Below are positions 56,211 to 64,000 of a stretch of 64,000 nt of DNA, one piece after another. The stretch is from Xenorhabdus budapestensis (GTDB taxonomy: Bacteria; Pseudomonadota; Gammaproteobacteria; Enterobacterales; Enterobacteriaceae), in contig NZ_NIBS01000001.1 of the NCBI RefSeq assembly GCF_002632465.1, forward strand, positions 261,404-325,403, read 5' to 3'. Each line of letters starts with the position of its first letter. Position 1 is the stretch's first letter. The notes beneath the pieces were generated by a model. It was not told the origin of the DNA, made no database searches, and saw only the letters and a list, made by a program, of their open reading frames with translations. Made by a program: the position numbers and the translations under genes.

Positions 56211-56951
56211 ATGAAAGAAAAATTTATTTATTTCTCACTTATCTTACTTCTTACCAATATGCCAATTTTTACTCTGGCTAAAGGCGCATTATCAAGGAAT
56301 AATTCATTAAGTGGACACTTACCATTAAAACAGCTCGGCTCTGAGATCTTCATTCAAATATTCAAAGAAGACAAAGTTCTTGAACTCTATACCAAAAGCA
56401 ACACCGGACAATATCAATTAACCCAACGATATCCTGTTTGCAATTACTCCGGTGGTCTTGGCCCCAAGACATTGACCGGTGATTTCAAAAGCCCGGAAGG
56501 TTTTTACCTCGTCAACCTTAAACAGTTAAAGCCGGATAGCAGCTATTATCGGGCCATTAATTTGGGCTTTCCTAACAAATTTGATAAATACCGAGGTTAT
56601 TCTGGTAAGAATTTAATGATCCATGGTGAATGTAAATCCATTGGCTGCTATGCCATGACTAATCGTTATATGGATGAGATATATCGATATGCGGAAAGTG
56701 CACTCCATCATGGGCAACGTGAAATCAAGATTAATATTTACCCTTTCAGGATGACGCCATCAAATATGAGACGTCATCACAATAACGCTAATTACTCATT
56801 TTGGGAACAGTTACAGCCTGCCTATGAATATTTTGTCAAAAACAGCACACCCGCTACAGTCAATATCATCAGAGGACAATATATTGTTAGCGTGGCACCT
56901 CCACCTGCTCGGCAAAATCAATCAGAATATGCGTTCACCAAGGTGAAATAA
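56211..56951 (+). CDS. dpaA: YkuD-family peptidoglycan enzyme DpaA (LdtF/YafK)
   Basis: In E. coli this periplasmic protein detaches Braun lipoprotein from peptidoglycan (DpaA) and was also named LdtF. The 246 aa equal E. coli YafK. A signal peptide (~1-24) precedes the YkuD-like domain with GGLGPKTLTGDFKSPEGFY and the catalytic HGECKSIGCYAMTN (histidine and cysteine of the L,D-transpeptidase fold). Its last 30 bp overlap the convergent yafJ. E. coli has the same yafJ-yafK pairing. Confidence 0.94.
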   Translation: MKEKFIYFSLILLLTNMPIFTLAKGALSRNNSLSGHLPLKQLGSEIFIQIFKEDKVLELYTKSNTGQYQLTQRYPVCNYSGGLGPKTLTGDFKSPEGFYLVNLKQLKPDSSYYRAINLGFPNKFDKYRGYSGKNLMIHGECKSIGCYAMTNRYMDEIYRYAESALHHGQREIKINIYPFRMTPSNMRRHHNNANYSFWEQLQPAYEYFVKNSTPATVNIIRGQYIVSVAPPPARQNQSEYAFTKVK

Positions 56952-57689
56952 AACATAGCTCCCCGACTCAATTTTATTCCAGGTTTCGTTATGCGTTAAA
57001 GGCTGAGTTGCGATCACTGATACCACATCATCAGGGTGGGTATGTTGCTGAAAATCAATTTCAATATCCTGATCAAGTAATGTCGCCTTACCGAAAGGTG
57101 ACCGACGGGTAATCCAATGCAATTGTGTCGAACAATAGGCCATCATAAATTTCCCGTCAGATAACAGCATATTGAACACCCCCTTTTCCCTGAGTGCATC
57201 TGCCAATGATGCAATAAAACGGAACACCGCAGACCAGTTAGCAGGTCGCTTAGGATATTTGATTGATAATTGGTGCAATATCCAACAAAATGCCCGCTCA
57301 CTGTCAGTTTCACCAACCGGACGATAATTTCCCGTTTTCAGGTTACGGTATCCTTTCAATTGACCATTGTGAGCGTAAGTCCAGTGTCTGCCCCACAACT
57401 CACGTGTAAACGGATGGGTATTGACCAGAGATACATTGCCGCGGTTGGCCTGACGAATATGGGCAATAATGGCCTCTGATTTGATCGGATAACCCTGAAT
57501 AAAGCGGGCAACAGGTGAATGACAACAGGGTTGATGATCTTTGAAAGTTCGGTAGCCCAACCCTTGATAGAAAGTAATTCCCCAACCGTCCCTATGAGGG
57601 CCGGTATTCCCGCCACGCTGGATCAGGCCACTCAAACTGAAAACAATATCCGTTGGTACATTGGCATTCATGCCAAGTAATTCACACAT
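56922..57689 (-). CDS. yafJ: Class II glutamine amidotransferase YafJ
   Basis: A cytosolic Ntn-hydrolase of the GATase-2 type; substrate unknown. The 255 aa keep the nucleophile C2 after Met (MCELLGMNANVPTD), HRDGWGITFY, the HIRQANRGNVSLVNTHPF block and the FAHNGQLKGY-like YAHNGQLKG. Length equals E. coli YafJ. It lies between gmhA and dpaA and overlaps the end of dpaA by 30 bp, so the mRNAs could be antisense at their 3' ends. Confidence 0.93.
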   Translation of the reverse strand: MCELLGMNANVPTDIVFSLSGLIQRGGNTGPHRDGWGITFYQGLGYRTFKDHQPCCHSPVARFIQGYPIKSEAIIAHIRQANRGNVSLVNTHPFTRELWGRHWTYAHNGQLKGYRNLKTGNYRPVGETDSERAFCWILHQLSIKYPKRPANWSAVFRFIASLADALREKGVFNMLLSDGKFMMAYCSTQLHWITRRSPFGKATLLDQDIEIDFQQHTHPDDVVSVIATQPLTHNETWNKIESGSYVLFHLGERIF

Positions 57690-57723
57690 TGCCTACCTCT
57701 AACCTGCTCCTGACAATCTGTAA

Positions 57724-58305
57724 TCAGACTCTTATCATTTCTTTCTCAATTAACTGAATCAAAATATGGATCACTTTGATGTGAATTTCCTGGATGCGAT
57801 CTGCATAACCGAAATGCGGTACACGAATTTCAACATCTGCGGTTCCTGCCATTTTGCCGCCATCTTTACCAGTCAGCGTAATGACTTTCATCCCTTTTAC
57901 GCGGGCAGCTTCAATTGCCTTAATAATATTACCGGAATTGCCTGAAGTCGAAATTCCGAGCAAAACGTCACCCTTCTGACCAACGGCCTCAATATAACGG
58001 GAAAACACATAATCATAGCCAAAATCATTGCTAACACAGGATAAATGACTGGGATCAGAAATAGCGATACCAGGATATCCCGGACGATTTTCGCGATAAC
58101 GGCCTGTCAATTCTTCCGCAAAATGCATAGCATCACAATGTGAACCGCCATTACCGCACGAAAGCACTTTTCCTCCCGCCTTAAATGAATCAGCCAACAA
58201 AACGGCTGCTTTTTGAATGGCCTCAATATTTGTATTATCGTTGAGGAAATTAGCCAGCGTCTCTGCGGCTTCGGATAGCTCACTGCGGATCAGATCTTGA
58301 TACAT
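57724..58305 (-). CDS. gmhA: Sedoheptulose 7-phosphate isomerase GmhA
   Basis: GmhA makes D-glycero-D-manno-heptose 7-phosphate, the first step toward the LPS inner-core heptose. The SIS-domain protein shows [32 protein letters not shown] and the C-terminal metal-site [15 protein letters not shown]. From ATG 58305 ([10 protein letters not shown]) it is 193 aa, close to E. coli (192); two in-frame upstream ATGs sit on or before the AGGAG ribosome site and are less likely. Confidence 0.97.
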   Translation of the reverse strand: MYQDLIRSELSEAAETLANFLNDNTNIEAIQKAAVLLADSFKAGGKVLSCGNGGSHCDAMHFAEELTGRYRENRPGYPGIAISDPSHLSCVSNDFGYDYVFSRYIEAVGQKGDVLLGISTSGNSGNIIKAIEAARVKGMKVITLTGKDGGKMAGTADVEIRVPHFGYADRIQEIHIKVIHILIQLIEKEMIRV

Positions 58306-58513
58306 GGGACTCATACTCCTGAAAGGAAAGGTCTTCGGGATTAATAACAACAGTTACCCAGTGTAACGGATTCCCCCCCCTGAAAGAAGATACCATCACA
58401 TCTCTAAAAAATTCCCCTACCAAAAACTTCAATGACTTTGTGAGCTAGATTGTAATTAAGATGTAAATGTATTGATAAATGTCTTTTCCTCAACTAAAAA
58501 AGAAGGACATCAC

Positions 58514-58530
58514 AACAGGTCAGACCTCTG
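58514..58530. promoter_or_regulatory. FadR-type operator upstream of fadE
   Basis: AACAGGTCAGACCTCTG matches the reverse of the FadR consensus (AACnGGTCnGACCAGnT) except for two bases. It lies ~35 bp before fadE. FadR would repress fadE until long-chain acyl-CoA binds. Confidence 0.7.
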
Positions 58531-58563
58531 ACGACTCAACCTGAGATTTACAGGAGTTTTACT

Positions 58564-61011
58564 ATGACCCTCCTCAGCATTATTTTGTTTTTAGTCTTGA
58601 TTGGTGGGCTTTGTTACCGCAAAGTCAGCCTGACTGTCAGCAGCTTACTGCTTATTGCCTATACATTCATCATGGGTGTTACGGGTCTTTGGAGCTACTG
58701 GTTGCTGTTACCACTCGCTATTATCCTGTTCCCTCTTGTCTTCACTCCAACTCGTATCTCTCTATTCTCTGCTCTTGGTTTGAAAGCATTCCGCAAAGTT
58801 ATGCCAAGTATGTCCAGTACAGAGAAAGAAGCAATTGATGCTGGTACAACATGGTGGGAAGGTGATCTGTTCCGCGGTAACCCTGACTGGAATAAATTGC
58901 ATAACTATCCAAAACCACAGTTAACCGCTGAAGAACAAGCATTCATTGATGGCCCTGTGGAAGAAGCCTGCCGTATGGCAAATGATTTCCAAATCAGCCA
59001 TGAATTAGCTGATTTACCTCCAGAGCTTTGGGCCTATCTGAAAGAACACCGTTTCTTTGCCATGATCATCAAAAAAGAATACGGCGGTCTGGAATTCTCA
59101 GCTTATGCTCAATCACAAGTGCTGCAAAAACTGGCAGGTGTCTCCGGTATTCTGGCGATAACTGTTGGTGTGCCTAATTCATTGGGGCCTGGTGAATTGT
59201 TGCAACACTATGGTACAGATGAGCAGAAAAAACATTACCTTCCCGGCCTCGCCCGTGGTGAAGAGATCCCTTGTTTTGCTTTGACCAGCCCGGAAGCAGG
59301 CTCAGATGCAGGGGCAATTCCTGATACTGGTGTCGTCTGTATGGGCGAATGGCAAGGCGAACAAGTGCTCGGTATGCGCCTGAACTGGAACAAGCGTTAT
59401 ATTACCCTTGCTCCTATCGCAACTGTATTGGGCCTGGCATTCAAACTGTATGACCCGGATCACTTATTGGGTGAGACTGAATCATTGGGTATAACCTGTG
59501 CCCTGATCCCAACAAACACCCCTGGTGTTGAAATCGGTCATCGTCATTTCCCTCTGAATATTCCATTCCAGAATGGGCCAACCCGCGGTAAAGATATTTT
59601 CGTTCCTATCGATTACATCATTGGTGGGCCGAAAATGGCAGGACAAGGCTGGCGTATGCTGGTTGAATGTCTGTCTGTTGGTCGTGGTATTACCCTGCCA
59701 TCCAATGCAACCGGCGGACTGAAAAGCGCAGCTATGGCTATCGGTGCTTACTCTTATATTCGCCGTCAATTCAAACTGCCTATCGGCAAAATGGAAGGTA
59801 TTGAAGAGCCACTGGCCCGCATCGCAGGTAACTCTTACCTGATGGATGCTGCGGCAACAATGATCACAAGCGGCATTATGCTGGGCGAAAAACCTGCCGT
59901 TCTGTCTGCTATCGTGAAATATCACTGTACCCACAGAGGCCAGCGTTCCATTATTGATGCAATGGATATTGCTGGTGGTAAAGGTATCTGCCTCGGCCCA
60001 TCCAACTTCCTGGCTCGTGGTTATCAGGGTGCACCTATCGCCATTACCGTAGAAGGTGCAAACATTCTGACCCGCAGCATGATTATCTTTGGTCAAGGTG
60101 CAATCCGCTGCCATCCTTATGTTCTGGCTGAAATAGCCGCAGCAGAAAACAATGATGTTAAAGCGTTTGATAAAGCATTGTTCGGTCACTTAGGACACGT
60201 TGCCAGCAATACATTGCGCAGCCTGTGGTTAGGTATTACCAATGGCAGAACCAGCAATACCCCAGTCAATGATGCAACGCGTCGTTACTATCAGCACATC
60301 AATCGACTGAGTGCAAACCTTGCCTTAATGTCTGATGTTGCCATGGGGGTATTGGGCGGGAGTTTGAAACGCCGTGAACGTATCTCTGCCCGTTTAGGAG
60401 ATATTCTGAGTCAACTTTTCCTGGCAACAGCGACCTTAAAACGTTACGAAGATGAAGGTCGCCAAAAAGAAGATTTACCACTGGTTCAATGGGCTGTAGA
60501 AGATGCCTTGTATCAGGCAGAACAAGCCCTGAACGATTTGCTGCGTAACTTCCCAAATCGCCTGGTTGCCGGTTTAATGCGAGTTATCATCTTCCCGTTT
60601 GGTCGCTCACATACTGCACCATCCGATAAATTGGATCACAAACTGGCACAGATATTACAAACACCTTCCGCAACTCGTGACCGGGTTGGTCGTGGGCAAT
60701 ATCTGACACCAAGTGAGCATAATCCTCATGGATTACTGGAAGAAGCACTGCATGACATTATTGCCTCAGAGCCTATTCACACTCGCCTGAGCCGTGAAGC
60801 AGGTAAAAATCTGAGTTTCACACGTCTGGATCAGTTGGCTGAAAAAGCATTAGCGGATAATAAGATCACTAAGGAAGAAGCTGATATCCTGAAACGTGCA
60901 GAAGTCAGCAGACTGCGTTCAATCAATGTTGATGAATTTGAAGCAGATGCATTTGCTGTCCCCAATGCAACAAAAAAGTCTAAAAATCAGCAACAGACTA
61001 AAGCAGCCTGA
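58564..61011 (+). CDS. fadE: Acyl-CoA dehydrogenase FadE
   Basis: FadE catalyses the first oxidation of beta-oxidation, acyl-CoA to trans-2-enoyl-CoA with FAD. The 815 aa (E. coli 814) start with two membrane helices (~1-70, consistent with inner-membrane association). They continue with an acyl-CoA dehydrogenase domain ([39 protein letters not shown]) and a C-terminal DUF1974 extension typical of FadE. AGGAG lies 7 bp before the ATG. Confidence 0.97.
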   Translation: MTLLSIILFLVLIGGLCYRKVSLTVSSLLLIAYTFIMGVTGLWSYWLLLPLAIILFPLVFTPTRISLFSALGLKAFRKVMPSMSSTEKEAIDAGTTWWEGDLFRGNPDWNKLHNYPKPQLTAEEQAFIDGPVEEACRMANDFQISHELADLPPELWAYLKEHRFFAMIIKKEYGGLEFSAYAQSQVLQKLAGVSGILAITVGVPNSLGPGELLQHYGTDEQKKHYLPGLARGEEIPCFALTSPEAGSDAGAIPDTGVVCMGEWQGEQVLGMRLNWNKRYITLAPIATVLGLAFKLYDPDHLLGETESLGITCALIPTNTPGVEIGHRHFPLNIPFQNGPTRGKDIFVPIDYIIGGPKMAGQGWRMLVECLSVGRGITLPSNATGGLKSAAMAIGAYSYIRRQFKLPIGKMEGIEEPLARIAGNSYLMDAAATMITSGIMLGEKPAVLSAIVKYHCTHRGQRSIIDAMDIAGGKGICLGPSNFLARGYQGAPIAITVEGANILTRSMIIFGQGAIRCHPYVLAEIAAAENNDVKAFDKALFGHLGHVASNTLRSLWLGITNGRTSNTPVNDATRRYYQHINRLSANLALMSDVAMGVLGGSLKRRERISARLGDILSQLFLATATLKRYEDEGRQKEDLPLVQWAVEDALYQAEQALNDLLRNFPNRLVAGLMRVIIFPFGRSHTAPSDKLDHKLAQILQTPSATRDRVGRGQYLTPSEHNPHGLLEEALHDIIASEPIHTRLSREAGKNLSFTRLDQLAEKALADNKITKEEADILKRAEVSRLRSINVDEFEADAFAVPNATKKSKNQQQTKAA

Positions 61012-61050
61012 TGCTGGAATGGTACAGATAATAAATAAGTAATGAGAAAA

Positions 61051-61079
61051 ATATGGGGGCTTTATGCCCCCGTATTTTT
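61051..61079. terminator. Bidirectional fadE/lysA terminator
   Basis: ATATGGGGGC-TTTAT-GCCCCCGTAT with T-runs on both strands, between the convergent stops of fadE and lysA. Confidence 0.85.
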
Positions 61080-61083
61080 ACAT

Positions 61084-62376
61084 TTATTCCAATGACAACA
61101 ATTCTTGTATTGTCTGCCGACGTCGAATTAAACGAGGTTCACCATCAACAAACAATACTTCAGGGATCAGAGGCCGACTATTATAATTTGAGGACATAGA
61201 TGCACCGTAAGCACCTGTATCATGGAAAATCAGATAATCACCGACAGCAACATTAGGCAACATACGGGGAATAACCTCCCCTCCTTCCAACTGAGTAAAG
61301 ACATCTCCCGATTCGCATAATGGCCCTGCCACCAACGTCTCCTGTAAGTTTGTCCTCTCGCTGCTCTTACCTTCACTATTTTGCCCATTTCCAGATAACT
61401 CATTTTCAGACAACACAGAAATATGGTGATAACTGCCATACATTGCTGGACGCATCAAATCATTGAAACCTGCATCTGCCAGCACATAATGGCGACTTCC
61501 CATCGACTTTACCGCCCGTACTTCTGCCATCAAAATCCCTGCTTCGGCGACCAAAAAACGGCCGGGTTCAATTTCCAGCTCAATATGATGCCCCAAATGC
61601 TGCTCAATACGTTGGCGTGCTTCATGCCATAAACTGTAATAATGGCCAGTATTTACAACTTCTTCACCGATTTTATAGGGGATGGATAACCCTCCTCCTG
61701 CTGAAATGGCCTGAATATCCACCTCGCACAATACAACCTGCTCCACCATAGCATTACAGACATTAGCGAGATGTTGATAATCAACTCCTGAACCAATATG
61801 CATATGCAAACCTATCAGGTTCAGTTTATATTGACGAACTTTCTCAAGTGCTAAAGGTAGATCCTGAAACCAGATCCCATGCTTACTATTTTCACCGCCG
61901 GTATTCGTTTTCTGGCTATGACCATGACCGAATCCCGGATTGATGCGCAGCCAAACCGAATGGCCTGACTGACGCTGACCAATCTGCTCCAGCATATCGA
62001 TAGAGCCTGCATTAACGGGTATATCTAACTCAATTACACGATCCAACGTCTCTTCATTAATCAGATCAGCAGTGAATACGATTTCAGATTTATCACGTCC
62101 TGGCTGAAATCCGGCATGAAGCGCACGTTCAATTTCTCCTAATGACACCGAATCCACTTTGACGCCTTGCTTCCTCATCAAACGCAGAATATGGGTATTG
62201 GAACAGGCTTTTTGTGCAAAACGAATAACATCAAACTTATTTAATTGATTGATTTTATTGATAATGATAGCGCTGTCATAGATCCACAGTGGTGTTCCAT
62301 AAACAGTGGACAAGCTAAGGAGGTTCTCTGGTGTAAAATTATTGCCGAAAGAAACGGTAAGAGTTGGTTTTGTCAT
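61084..62376 (-). CDS. lysA: Diaminopimelate decarboxylase LysA
   Basis: LysA makes lysine from meso-diaminopimelate, the last step of the pathway, with PLP. The 430 aa (E. coli 420) contain the PLP lysine in RFAQKACSN (~K56), HMHIGSGVDY, GGGLSIPY, EPGRFLVAEAG and CESGDVFT. A ~10-residue insertion (SGNGQNSEGKSSERTN region) lies before the CESGD block, probably a surface loop. Divergent from its activator gene lysR, as in E. coli. Confidence 0.97.
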   Translation of the reverse strand: MTKPTLTVSFGNNFTPENLLSLSTVYGTPLWIYDSAIIINKINQLNKFDVIRFAQKACSNTHILRLMRKQGVKVDSVSLGEIERALHAGFQPGRDKSEIVFTADLINEETLDRVIELDIPVNAGSIDMLEQIGQRQSGHSVWLRINPGFGHGHSQKTNTGGENSKHGIWFQDLPLALEKVRQYKLNLIGLHMHIGSGVDYQHLANVCNAMVEQVVLCEVDIQAISAGGGLSIPYKIGEEVVNTGHYYSLWHEARQRIEQHLGHHIELEIEPGRFLVAEAGILMAEVRAVKSMGSRHYVLADAGFNDLMRPAMYGSYHHISVLSENELSGNGQNSEGKSSERTNLQETLVAGPLCESGDVFTQLEGGEVIPRMLPNVAVGDYLIFHDTGAYGASMSSNYNSRPLIPEVLFVDGEPRLIRRRQTIQELLSLE

Positions 62377-62582
62377 TGGGGTTTTCTCATATCAGCAGAT
62401 GCTTCATTATTGACACCAATAAGACAGGAATAAAAATATCCTTTTTACTATCACCTATTCATCTACGATATCGTTTTGCTTTCTTTTTAAACGCATTATT
62501 ATATGGTATCCAATTTATATGACTCCCAATATAGATAATTACCTGACGTGAGACAGCAAACCAAATAAAAAGGGGGAAGATT

Positions 62583-63512
62583 ATGCACGCCTGTTCATGG
62601 CGACATATAGAGATTTTTCATGCAGTCATGACCACCAAGAATCTGACTGATGCAGCGGTTTTATTGAAAACCTCACAACCAACGGTGAGCCGTGAACTAG
62701 CACGCTTTGAACAATTGCTGAAATTTAAGTTGTTTGATCGGATAAAAGGGCGTTTATTCCCAACGACACAAGGAATAAGACTATTTGAAGAGGTACAGCG
62801 CTCCTATTACGGACTGGAAAGAATACTCAATACGGCAGATTGTATCCGCCAGTTTGAATATGCCCAACTATCCATTACCTGTTTGCCAGTATTCTCCCAA
62901 TCCTTATTGCCTAAAGCCTGTCATAGCTTTATCCAATCCTACCCTGATGCGCAACTAACAATCATTCCACAAGAATCTCCACTACTGGAAGAATGGCTTT
63001 CAGCACAACGCCACGATCTCGGTTTGACTGAACATATGCAGACACCCGCAGGAACTGAACGTGAAACTTTGATGACATTGAACGAAGTTTGTGTTTTGCC
63101 TGCCAACCATCCACTCACGCAAAAATCGCGACTAGAACCAGAAGATTTTCATGGACAGCCGTTTATCAGCCTTTCTATTACAGATAGCTACAGGCAACTG
63201 ATTGATGCGATATTTAATAAGCATCAGGTTTCACGCAAGATGATTATGGAAACCCACAGTGCGGCATCAGTATGTGCCATGATCAGTGAAGGTATTGGTG
63301 TATCGATTATTAACCCGCTGACGGCACTGGATTATCTGGATAAAAATGCCGGGTTCTGCATACGACCATTCAGTATCGAAATTCCGTTCACAGTCAGCTT
63401 AATTAAACCTATTCACCGCCCATCTTCAGAACCCGTCGAAATATTCATTGCTCATCTAAAACAGCAGGCTGAGCTATTTCCACAAAAATTAGCATTTGCT
63501 TTTCAACATTAA
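62583..63512 (+). CDS. lysR: Transcriptional activator of lysA, LysR
   Basis: LysR, the namesake of its family, activates lysA when diaminopimelate is present and lysine low. The 309 aa show an N-terminal winged helix (RHIEIFHAVMTTKNLTDAAVLLKTSQPTVSRELARFE, ~7-45) and a ligand domain with VFSQSLLPKA, PQESPLLEEWLSAQRHDLGLTE and THSAASVCAMISEGIGVSI, matching E. coli LysR. GGGGGAAG precedes the ATG. The last 24 bp overlap the end of the convergent LysR-family gene. Confidence 0.97.
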   Translation: MHACSWRHIEIFHAVMTTKNLTDAAVLLKTSQPTVSRELARFEQLLKFKLFDRIKGRLFPTTQGIRLFEEVQRSYYGLERILNTADCIRQFEYAQLSITCLPVFSQSLLPKACHSFIQSYPDAQLTIIPQESPLLEEWLSAQRHDLGLTEHMQTPAGTERETLMTLNEVCVLPANHPLTQKSRLEPEDFHGQPFISLSITDSYRQLIDAIFNKHQVSRKMIMETHSAASVCAMISEGIGVSIINPLTALDYLDKNAGFCIRPFSIEIPFTVSLIKPIHRPSSEPVEIFIAHLKQQAELFPQKLAFAFQH

Positions 63513-64000
63513 TTGTTGCCAGTCGGGAGAAGATGCAAACCACTCAACCAGAAAATCCAACAATGCCCGCAAAGTAGCGGGCATATTTTGACGACTAACA
63601 TAAATACCGTAAATTCCCATTGCCTGAGGTTGGTAATCAGGTAATAGATCAATCAACTGGCCGGATTTTAAGTAAGATGAAACGGAATAATAAGGTTGCA
63701 TAGTGATACCAGCTCCTTGCAATGTGGCTTCCATAAGTACCGTTGATTCATTGGCACTTAACGTACCACTGACAGGAACTGAATACTGCTGATGCTGTTT
63801 TTCGAACAGCCATAAGCTTTTACCAAAAAAGTTATATGTCAAACAATTATGTTCTGCCAGATCGGCGGGTTTTTGCGGGATTATTTTCCCATCTAAATAA
63901 GAAGGAGCGGCACAAACAACAGAATGGCAAGTCGATAGCGGGCGAGCAATCAAATTTGGCTCCAGATTATTGGTAATGCGGATTGCTAAATCAATACGTT
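63489..64000 (-). CDS. LysR-family transcriptional regulator, C-terminal part (cut by window end)
   Basis: About 170 codons of a LysR-type regulator's ligand-binding domain, running off the window: RIDLAIRITNNLEPNLIARPL, AAPSYLDGKIIPQKPADLAEHNCLTYNF, ATLQGAGITMQPYY and the ALLDFLVEWF end are those of the CrgA/DsdC-like LysR group acting on neighbouring genes. The N-terminal helix-turn-helix and the target lie outside. It overlaps lysR by 24 bp at the 3' ends. The regulon cannot be inferred from here. Confidence 0.88.
   Translation of the reverse strand, partial: RIDLAIRITNNLEPNLIARPLSTCHSVVCAAPSYLDGKIIPQKPADLAEHNCLTYNFFGKSLWLFEKQHQQYSVPVSGTLSANESTVLMEATLQGAGITMQPYYSVSSYLKSGQLIDLLPDYQPQAMGIYGIYVSRQNMPATLRALLDFLVEWFASSPDWQQLMLKSKC

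Noticed and set aside
58369-58380. Poly-C tract between gmhA and fadE as a phase-variation switch
   Set aside because: A C9 run lies outside any coding frame and at no clear promoter spacing; it could matter but also could be a sequencing artefact.
59482-60189. 235-codon antisense frame inside fadE
   Set aside because: Long shadow frame opposite a well-conserved gene; composition (His, Cys, Asn) reflects the complement of fadE codons.

Overview
The window is a stretch of chromosomal backbone from a gammaproteobacterium of the order Enterobacterales. Gene content, gene order and protein lengths match Escherichia coli closely, but the DNA is AT-rich. It carries a Na+-NQR operon, ERIC-type repeats and a 16S 5' region of the kind seen in Xenorhabdus and Photorhabdus. 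I infer a Morganellaceae member, Xenorhabdus more likely than Photorhabdus. No phage, plasmid, CRISPR, toxin cluster or insertion sequence is visible.

Layout. Positions 1-520 hold the 5' end of a 16S rRNA gene (minus strand) with its leader, boxA and tandem P1/P2 promoters. Next come clpB, pgeF and rluD (minus), then bamD and raiA (plus). Aromatic amino acid genes follow: pheA with its pheL leader and attenuator, and a tyrA-aroF operon with a perfect TyrR box. dcuB is next, then the rplS-trmD-rimM-rpsP operon and ffh, and the membrane genes ypjD and yfjD. luxS and gshA flank a small RNA that I identify as MicA. Four identical tRNA-Arg(ACG) genes in a 164-bp tandem array and one tRNA-Ser(GCT) lead to csrA, alaS and recA; recX is absent between the last two.

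From 26.5 to 39 kb: pncC, lplT, aas, aroL, proA, proB, crl, frsA, gpt, pepD and dinB. recA and dinB both have SOS boxes. From 39 to 46 kb lies an osmoprotectant locus, betT divergent from betI-betB-betA, with a BetI-type dyad between them. Beside it is a small inner-membrane-type lipoprotein whose C-terminus has an 11-residue repeat like that of LEA proteins. Then comes a TonB-dependent receptor preceded by a Fur-like palindrome and a degenerate tandem repeat.

From 48.5 to 56 kb is the complete sodium-pumping NADH:quinone reductase operon (nqrABCDEF) with its maturation genes apbE and nqrM. The last part holds dpaA (yafK), yafJ, gmhA, fadE with a FadR-like operator, the lysA/lysR divergent pair, and a LysR-family gene cut by the window end.

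Most genes are housekeeping. The material most worth checking lies between genes: MicA, the pheL attenuator, regulator sites, ERIC remnants reduced to their ends, the tRNA tandem array, the repeat array upstream of the TonB receptor, and the 11-mer-repeat lipoprotein. I did not find a convincing new multi-gene system.
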